From: DHVE2 group archaeon
GTDB taxonomy: Archaea; Thermoplasmatota; Thermoplasmata; Thermoplasmatales; Aciduliprofundaceae
Assembly: GCA_027056155.1 (NCBI GenBank)
Contig: JALULR010000255.1
Coordinates: 1 to 5,558, forward strand
Reading direction: 5' to 3'
DNA: 5,558 nucleotides
Below are positions 1 to 5,558 of the stretch, piece after piece (the stretch's first letter is position 1; every line of letters begins with the position of its first letter). The notes beneath the pieces were generated by a model. The model did no database searches, was not told where the DNA came from, and worked only from the letters and a program-made list of their open reading frames with translations. The translations under genes were made by a program, and so were the position numbers.

Positions 1-2624
<2,624 letters not shown>

Positions 2625-2629
2625 ATTAA

Positions 2630-2908
2630 ATGAATAGGGATACACTTGCAAAAGAGCTTAAAAAGATAATTAAGACGGGCAAAATATATATTGGAATAAA
2701 GCAGGCGAAAAAGGCGATAGCAAAAGGTGAGGCAAAGCTACTTATCGTAGCTACTAACGCTCCGGAATCTATAAGCGGAGATGTGCCTCAGGTACAGTTT
2801 GATGGCGATGGTTTTGAGCTAGGTGCACTATGCGGAAAACCTTTTAGTGTGTCTGTGGTCACTGTAGTTTCAGAGGGCGAGAGTAAGTTATCAGCAATGG
2901 TGAAGTGA
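2630..2908 (+). CDS. rpl30e: Large-subunit ribosomal protein L30e (eL30)
   Basis: A 92-residue protein of the L7Ae/L30e family, which binds kink-turn-type RNA in the large ribosomal subunit. It shows the family pattern: an N-terminal helix (NRDTLAKELKKIIKTGKIYIG), the GIKQAKKAIAKGEAKLLIVATNAP segment (split around residues 22-45) that forms the RNA-contact helix and following strand, and the C-terminal strand region GALCGKPFSVSVVTVV. The length is close to the usual 95-105 residues. Position between rpoA2 and nusA is the standard archaeal order and supports L30e over the related L7Ae. Spacing from rpoA2 is 5 bases, with a GAGGTGA site. The stop TGA overlaps a possible GTG start of the next gene. 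Nothing appears broken. Confidence 0.94.
   Translation: MNRDTLAKELKKIIKTGKIYIGIKQAKKAIAKGEAKLLIVATNAPESISGDVPQVQFDGDGFELGALCGKPFSVSVVTVVSEGESKLSAMVK
2899..2908 (+). promoter_or_regulatory. Shine-Dalgarno region of nusA-like gene
   Basis: GGTGAAGTGA at the end of rpl30e has GTGA 5 bases before the ATG at 2914, the same spacing seen for rpl30e. It favours ATG 2914 over GTG 2905, which has only a GGTGA one base away. ATG 2920 is a further alternative. Confidence 0.55.
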
Positions 2909-2913
2909 ACTAT

Positions 2914-3336
2914 ATGAGCATGAAGTTTAATGCGCAAACTCTCCGCTATATCTCTTTATTTGAAGCGGCGACTAATGTGGACGTCAAAGATTGCATTGAA
3001 AAAGAGGAGCTAGTAATATTTATTGTGTATCCTCATACTATTAAGAGAGTGCTTCAAAACAGAGGCGAAAAAGTACAGAAACTTCGCAAAATGCTACAGA
3101 AAAATGTGATGGTGGTGGAGTATTCGCCAGATGTATCTAAGTTTGTGTACAATATCTTTCGAAGATACGGGGTAAAGAATGTAAAGGTTAACAATGAGGG
3201 TGGTGAGTTTAGTATAGTAGTTTATGTGGACCCTAGGGAAAAAGCGAGAGCTATTGGCAGAGATGGCAGAAATCTAAAACTGGCAAAAGAGATAATAAGC
3301 AGACATTTTCCGCTTAAAAATTTAATAGTATCGTGA
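2914..3336 (+). CDS. nusA: Archaeal NusA-like transcription factor with two KH domains
   Basis: A protein of about 140 residues equivalent to the archaeal NusA, which consists only of two KH RNA-binding domains and lacks the N-terminal, S1 and acidic regions of bacterial NusA. It is thought to bind RNA and modulate elongation or termination. The second KH is canonical: VDPREKARAIGRDGRNLKLA (about residues 105-124, GXXG = GRDG at 115-118) followed by KEIISRHFPLKNLIV, close to the family consensus. The segment VMVVEYSPDVSKFVYNIF also matches the family. In the first KH the expected GKNG is replaced by QNRG (about residues 48-51), so its loop is degenerate. Start choice: GTG 2905 overlaps the rpl30e stop (GTGA), but ATG 2914 has the better ribosome site and matches the family N-terminus (a short lead before KFNAQTLRYI). 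It is the last operon gene here. Confidence 0.9.
   Translation: MSMKFNAQTLRYISLFEAATNVDVKDCIEKEELVIFIVYPHTIKRVLQNRGEKVQKLRKMLQKNVMVVEYSPDVSKFVYNIFRRYGVKNVKVNNEGGEFSIVVYVDPREKARAIGRDGRNLKLAKEIISRHFPLKNLIVS
3316..3320 (-). terminator. Possible U-tract terminator of HTH-Nudix gene
   Basis: Reading the minus strand past the Nudix stop at 3346, a run of five T residues occurs 25-30 bases downstream, inside the 3' end of the nusA-like gene. Archaeal termination needs only short T-runs, so this is possible, but it is short and in coding sequence. Weak support. Confidence 0.2.
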
Positions 3337-3345
3337 TGCGGGAGG

Positions 3346-4050
3346 TTAGCTCTCTTGTTTAAGGTAATCTTCTATAATCTCTCTATGGTCAAAGGCTAGT
3401 TTTGGCAGTGCGCTTATAGGGAAGAATTTAGCCTCTGAGGCATCGTCGCCACCTTCAAGCACACCCTCTATCTTTCTCACTTTGTAGACTATGGTTACTG
3501 TGTGGTCTCTTGGGTCTCTGTGCGGGTCTGAATACACGCCTATTAATCTTTCTATTTCCACTTTTAGCCCGGTTTCTTCTAGCATCTCTCTTTTTGCTGC
3601 CTCTTCCGTCTTTTCACCATGCTCTACAAATCCACCTGGAAGAGCGTATAACCCTTTGAAAGGCTCGCGTTTTCTTTTTATAAGCAGGATTTTTCCAGAT
3701 TCTACAAGGAGCATATCCACTGTGAGCGAGGGCTTGATATACGGATGCTCTTTCACATACTCAAATACATTCATGTACCTCTCATATCTCTCAATAAGTT
3801 TTTTTCCTTCGGCTGTTAGCATGGTCTTTCCACCTGCACTGCCACCGCGCACGGAGTTTACCACCGCTATGCCGAGGTTTTCTTCTATTTCTCTTATTAA
3901 GCCCCATGCGTGCCTGTAAGATATGCCCATTTCTATGCTCGCTTTTCTTATGCTACCAAGCTCATCTACTTTCTTTAATAATTCGTAAGCACCCTTGCCA
4001 AATATGTACCCCTTCTCGCTTTCAAACCAGAGCTTGTATCTAATTTGCAT
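3346..4050 (-). CDS. ModE-like HTH / Nudix hydrolase fusion (ADP-ribose pyrophosphatase-like)
   Basis: A 234-residue two-domain protein. Residues about 3-92 form a ModE-type (LysR-like) winged helix-turn-helix: LWFESEKGYIFGKGAYELL, then GSIRKASIEMGISYRHAWGL (helix-turn-helix) and a GGSAGGKTMLTAEGKKLIERY wing (residues 69-89). Residues about 108-232 are a Nudix domain with an intact Nudix box from G140 to L162 (Gx5Ex7REUXEEXGU, with GEKTEEAAKREMLEETGL) that binds the divalent metals for pyrophosphate cleavage. The GVYSDPHRDPRDHTVTIVY segment and the preceding LPGGFVEHGE resemble archaeal ADP-ribose pyrophosphatases, so ADP-ribose or a related nucleotide is the likely ligand or substrate. The molybdate-binding Mop domain of true ModE is missing. 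Inference: a regulator that senses or consumes a nucleotide metabolite. It is analogous to, but in reverse domain order from, bacterial NrtR. It is convergent to the operon with a 9-base gap and has its own promoter. Confidence 0.9.
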   Translation of the reverse strand: MQIRYKLWFESEKGYIFGKGAYELLKKVDELGSIRKASIEMGISYRHAWGLIREIEENLGIAVVNSVRGGSAGGKTMLTAEGKKLIERYERYMNVFEYVKEHPYIKPSLTVDMLLVESGKILLIKRKREPFKGLYALPGGFVEHGEKTEEAAKREMLEETGLKVEIERLIGVYSDPHRDPRDHTVTIVYKVRKIEGVLEGGDDASEAKFFPISALPKLAFDHREIIEDYLKQES

Positions 4051-4071
4051 AAGCGAGTATCACGATGCAGC

Positions 4072-4087
4072 TTTAAAAGTTTTTTCT
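4072..4087 (-). promoter_or_regulatory. Promoter (BRE/TATA-like) of HTH-Nudix gene
   Basis: On the minus strand, AGAAAAAACTTTTAAA gives a purine-rich BRE-like segment followed by a TATA-like TTTAAA centred about 25 bases before the ATG at 4050. That distance places transcription start at or next to the start codon, and no good Shine-Dalgarno site is seen before it. The transcript is therefore probably leaderless. Confidence 0.55.
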
Positions 4088-4231
4088 AAGAATAAAGTAT
4101 CCTTTTTTTCTCAAGCATGTAGAATGGTTGTATAAAAATTACATGTTCACTATATCTGGGAAATACGTGTAAAAATATCTCTTTGTTAATACTTTATTCA
4201 TTTTGCTAGAGTTTTCCTAGATTTTTTAAGT

Positions 4232-4245
4232 ATTGTGTACACTAT
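4232..4245. promoter_or_regulatory. Palindrome ATTGTGTACACTAT, candidate operator
   Basis: A perfect 8-base palindrome GTGTACAC extends to 14 bases with one mismatched pair (AT-n-GTGTACAC-n-AT). It lies in non-coding DNA about 180 bases upstream of the Nudix start and about 100 bases before the surface-gene TATA box. Symmetry of this size suits a dimeric winged-helix regulator, but distance from either promoter and chance occurrence keep confidence low. Confidence 0.25.
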
Positions 4246-4339
4246 GAAATTCATGGTCTCATAATTTTTATAATAATTAATACTTAGTTTTTATGTTCTA
4301 TTTAATATACATGTCCGATTCCTTCTTCCTTTGATAATA

Positions 4340-4347
4340 TTTATATA
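4340..4347 (+). promoter_or_regulatory. TATA box of surface-protein gene
   Basis: TTTATATA is preceded by a TTGATAATA segment that could serve as a BRE. Transcription would start near 4370, leaving a 5' leader of about 20 bases that includes the ribosome binding site at 4378. An alternative TATATA occurs at 4368-4373, but it would place the start inside the coding region. Confidence 0.55.
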
Positions 4348-4352
4348 CGTTT

Positions 4353-4375
4353 AGGTTGTTAAGGTTGTATATAAC
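4353..4375 (+). repeat. Tandem AGGTTGT repeat and imperfect palindrome at predicted transcription start
   Basis: AGGTTGT occurs at 4353-4359 and again at 4362-4368, a 9-base period. The second copy runs into GTTGTATATAAC (4364-4375), a 12-base palindrome with one mismatched pair. The array lies between the TATA box and the ribosome site, where a bound repressor would block initiation. It is a candidate operator from position and symmetry only. Confidence 0.35.
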
Positions 4376-4377
4376 AT

Positions 4378-4384
4378 AGGTGGT
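4378..4384 (+). promoter_or_regulatory. Shine-Dalgarno site of surface-protein gene
   Basis: AGGTGGT, one base (a G-U wobble) from the AGGTGAT complement of the archaeal 16S tail, is 7 bases before ATG 4392. It supports that start over ATG 4398. Confidence 0.6.
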
Positions 4385-4391
4385 GGAATGC

Positions 4392-5558
4392 ATGTTTATG
4401 GAACAACATAAAAAGTGGGTAATTGCCATAACGATAGGTGTTGTTTTCTTGCTGTTAATGAGTAGTGAAGTGGGAAATGTGTCCAATCAAATGAAACTTT
4501 CTCATGTGGTTGGGACATCTGCACGAGATGTAAGTACTCCTGAGCCCTTATTTTCGTATGCTGACTATCAACACGGCGCAAGAATGTTTGTTATAAATGC
4601 ACACAGTGGAAACTGGGGTAGCGATCATTACCATTTATATATTGTTACTTGTGATGATTATGGTTACAATTGGGGTGATATTCCTGATGTTACTAATAAA
4701 GATGAAACACTCATCGAGTTTGATGGATACAGATACCCCGCTGGTAGTACTAGATATGATTTATCTCCCGGTGGTTGCTATTCCATGTATGTGAAGACCT
4801 CAAACGGAGACTCTGGTGAGGTTGATGGATTTGGTGTTGCAGAGGTTCCATATATAACAGGTGTATCCTCATCAACAAATAGTATAACTCTTGAATATCA
4901 TGATACTGCATTGTATGGTATGAGTAATAACAATGGATATTATTCTGAATATGATGCCTATGCTCAGTTTGATAGCCTTACTATATATCGGTCTGAATAT
5001 TCAGACGGGAGTAATCATGTTGAGGTATACTCTTCAAGTAATTACGCATCTACTGCTCAGGTTACGGATTCAGGGCTTCAGCCAGGGACAACGTATTATT
5101 ATCAGATGGAAGTATCTGTTAAAATTCATAATCAGTATAGCTGGGCAGCATATATGGATGGTAATCTCCAAGATGCTGGAGGTAGTGGCCCAACTAATCT
5201 TGTAGTAACATATAGGTCTGCATGGACTTCTTTAAAAACTCAGGACGTATACTCTGTTTCATTTCACAGTAATCCAACAAGCGGGGGAGAGATAACGTTT
5301 AATGGTGGCACATACTCCAATGGGCAATCAGCGAGTGTTACAGCGGGGAGTTACTCGATAACGGCGAATCCAGCATCGGGCTATCAGTTTGACCACTGGG
5401 AGACGAGTGGAAGTGTGAGTGTATCAAGCACAACATCGCAGTCGACCACAGCAGCAGTCTCAGGAGCAGGGTCTATTACTGCCGTGTTTACGCCAATATA
5501 TTATACATTATCATTTCACAGTAATCCAACAAGCGGGGGAGAGATAACGTTTAATGGT
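4392..5558 (+). CDS. Surface/secreted repeat protein with Fn3-like domain and InlB/Flg_new-like repeats (3'-truncated by window)
   Basis: An open frame of 389 codons from ATG 4392 to the last base with no stop; the gene continues beyond the window. Residues 1-8 (MFMEQHKK) are a charged lead, and residues about 9-24 (WVIAITIGVVFLLLMS) form a hydrophobic signal or anchor helix, so the rest should lie outside the cell. Residues about 52-152 are an unassigned beta-rich region with two cysteines (C87, C129) that could form a disulfide. Residues about 155-285 resemble a fibronectin type III domain (SSTNSITLEYHD, LTIYRSEYSDG, DSGLQPGTTYYYQMEV). From residue 290 an 84-residue repeat begins (SFHSNPTSGGEITFNGG, ITANPASGYQFDHWETSG, SITAVFTPIYY) of the InlB-B/Flg_new type; copy two starts at residue 374. 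Function is unknown: adhesion, cell-surface structure or an extracellular enzyme further downstream are possible. Ser, Thr, Gly, Tyr and Asn richness fits an extracellular archaeal protein. ATG 4398 is an alternative start. Confidence 0.88.
   Translation, partial: MFMEQHKKWVIAITIGVVFLLLMSSEVGNVSNQMKLSHVVGTSARDVSTPEPLFSYADYQHGARMFVINAHSGNWGSDHYHLYIVTCDDYGYNWGDIPDVTNKDETLIEFDGYRYPAGSTRYDLSPGGCYSMYVKTSNGDSGEVDGFGVAEVPYITGVSSSTNSITLEYHDTALYGMSNNNGYYSEYDAYAQFDSLTIYRSEYSDGSNHVEVYSSSNYASTAQVTDSGLQPGTTYYYQMEVSVKIHNQYSWAAYMDGNLQDAGGSGPTNLVVTYRSAWTSLKTQDVYSVSFHSNPTSGGEITFNGGTYSNGQSASVTAGSYSITANPASGYQFDHWETSGSVSVSSTTSQSTTAAVSGAGSITAVFTPIYYTLSFHSNPTSGGEITFNG
4416..4463 (+). other. Signal/anchor hydrophobic segment of surface protein
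   Basis: Codons for residues about 9-24 give an uninterrupted hydrophobic stretch after two lysines (HKKW-VIAITIGVVFLLLM). It is typical of a Sec signal peptide or N-terminal membrane anchor. I see no clear lipobox cysteine, and the cleavage site is uncertain (possibly after SSEVG). Confidence 0.75.
5259..5510 (+). repeat. First complete 252-bp (84-codon) coding repeat
   Basis: This is the first full unit of the InlB/Flg_new-like repeat. It starts TCATTTCACAGTAATCC and runs to the identical start of the next unit at 5511. The GYQFDHWE core is the usual signature of this beta-grasp-like extracellular repeat. Codons here are visibly richer in G and C (gcg, tcg, acg, ggg) than in the preceding domains. 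Confidence 0.85.
5511..5558 (+). repeat. Start of second repeat copy, 48 bases identical to 5259-5306
   Basis: All 48 bases from 5511 to the window end match 5259-5306, offset exactly 252 bases. The bases just before each copy differ (5258 T, 5510 A). The identity continues to the window edge, so the true repeat is longer and more copies may follow. Confidence 0.9.

Larger units (their letters stand above)
4051..4391. other. AT-rich divergent intergenic region
   Basis: About 340 bases between the divergent HTH-Nudix and surface-protein genes. It is strongly AT-rich, with many T-runs on the + strand and stops in all frames. I see no tRNA, rRNA or convincing small gene. It holds the leaderless-type promoter of the Nudix gene at its left end and the TATA box and ribosome binding site of the surface gene at its right end. 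A palindrome (4232-4245) and a direct repeat (4353-4368), listed separately, may be operators. The middle, about 4090-4230, shows nothing I can identify. Confidence 0.7.

Noticed and set aside
3491..3919. Plus-strand open frame of 142 codons
   Set aside because: Antisense to the HTH-Nudix gene, whose protein has intact motifs; the plus-strand product is Ser/Pro/Phe-rich shadow sequence.
4222..4227. T-run with nearby CTAG inverted repeat (4205-4220) as a terminator
   Set aside because: The region is between divergent genes, so no plus-strand transcript is expected to end there, and the stem is only four base pairs.
4388..4411. ATG at 4388 as start of the surface gene or as an upstream mini-gene
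   Set aside because: It reads only seven codons before TAA in a different frame from the long gene; ATG 4392 is better placed after AGGTGGT.
4298..4581. Two minus-strand frames over the surface-gene start
   Set aside because: They overlap the signal-peptide coding region and its promoter on the opposite strand and show no domain or ribosome site.
4597..5205. Plus-strand frames at 4597-4794 and 4933-5205
   Set aside because: They are in a shifted frame within the open surface-protein gene, which shows clear Fn3 and repeat homology in its own frame.
5259..5558. CRISPR array or insertion-sequence end as the explanation for the exact repeat
   Set aside because: The period is 252 bases, keeps reading frame and encodes a known type of protein repeat; there is no spacer structure or transposase.

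Overview
The window looks like a piece of an archaeal chromosome. It carries the end of RNA polymerase subunit A' followed by a separate A'' gene, a split largest subunit found in archaea. A ribosomal protein L30e gene and an archaeal NusA-like KH protein gene follow, in the conserved archaeal order. Moderately AT-rich DNA, GGAGG/GGTGA ribosome binding sites and TATA-type promoter elements fit a euryarchaeon. A Thermoplasmata or Aciduliprofundum-type lineage is my guess from gene arrangement and the style of the surface protein; it is not proven by the sequence.

Layout. Bases 1-3336 (+ strand) are one tight transcription/translation operon: the C-terminal part of rpoA1 (open at the left edge), rpoA2, rpl30e and nusA-like. 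rpoA1/rpoA2 overlap by 4 bases (ATGA), rpoA2/rpl30e are separated by 5 bases, and rpl30e/nusA abut. Together these encode the bridge helix (A') and trigger loop (A'') of RNA polymerase, a ribosomal protein and a likely elongation/termination factor. The str-type genes (rps12, rps7) that often follow nusA in archaea are absent here. Instead a convergent gene ends 9 bases away.

Bases 3346-4050 (- strand) encode a fusion of a ModE-like winged helix-turn-helix to an ADP-ribose-pyrophosphatase-like Nudix domain. It has its own promoter and is probably leaderless. Bases 4051-4391 are an AT-rich divergent intergenic region holding promoters for the genes on both sides and some palindromic or repeated elements that could be operators.

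From 4392 to the right edge (+ strand) runs an open, incomplete gene for a membrane-anchored or secreted surface protein: a signal/anchor helix, an unassigned beta-rich domain, a fibronectin type III-like domain, and an 84-residue InlB/Flg_new-like repeat whose second copy starts at the window edge with 48 bases identical to the first.

Most worth a second look: the roughly 130-residue N-terminal extension on A'', the ModE-HTH/Nudix fusion, the degenerate first KH motif in the NusA-like protein, and the recently amplified repeat of the surface protein. I do not see a clearly new multi-gene system in this window.
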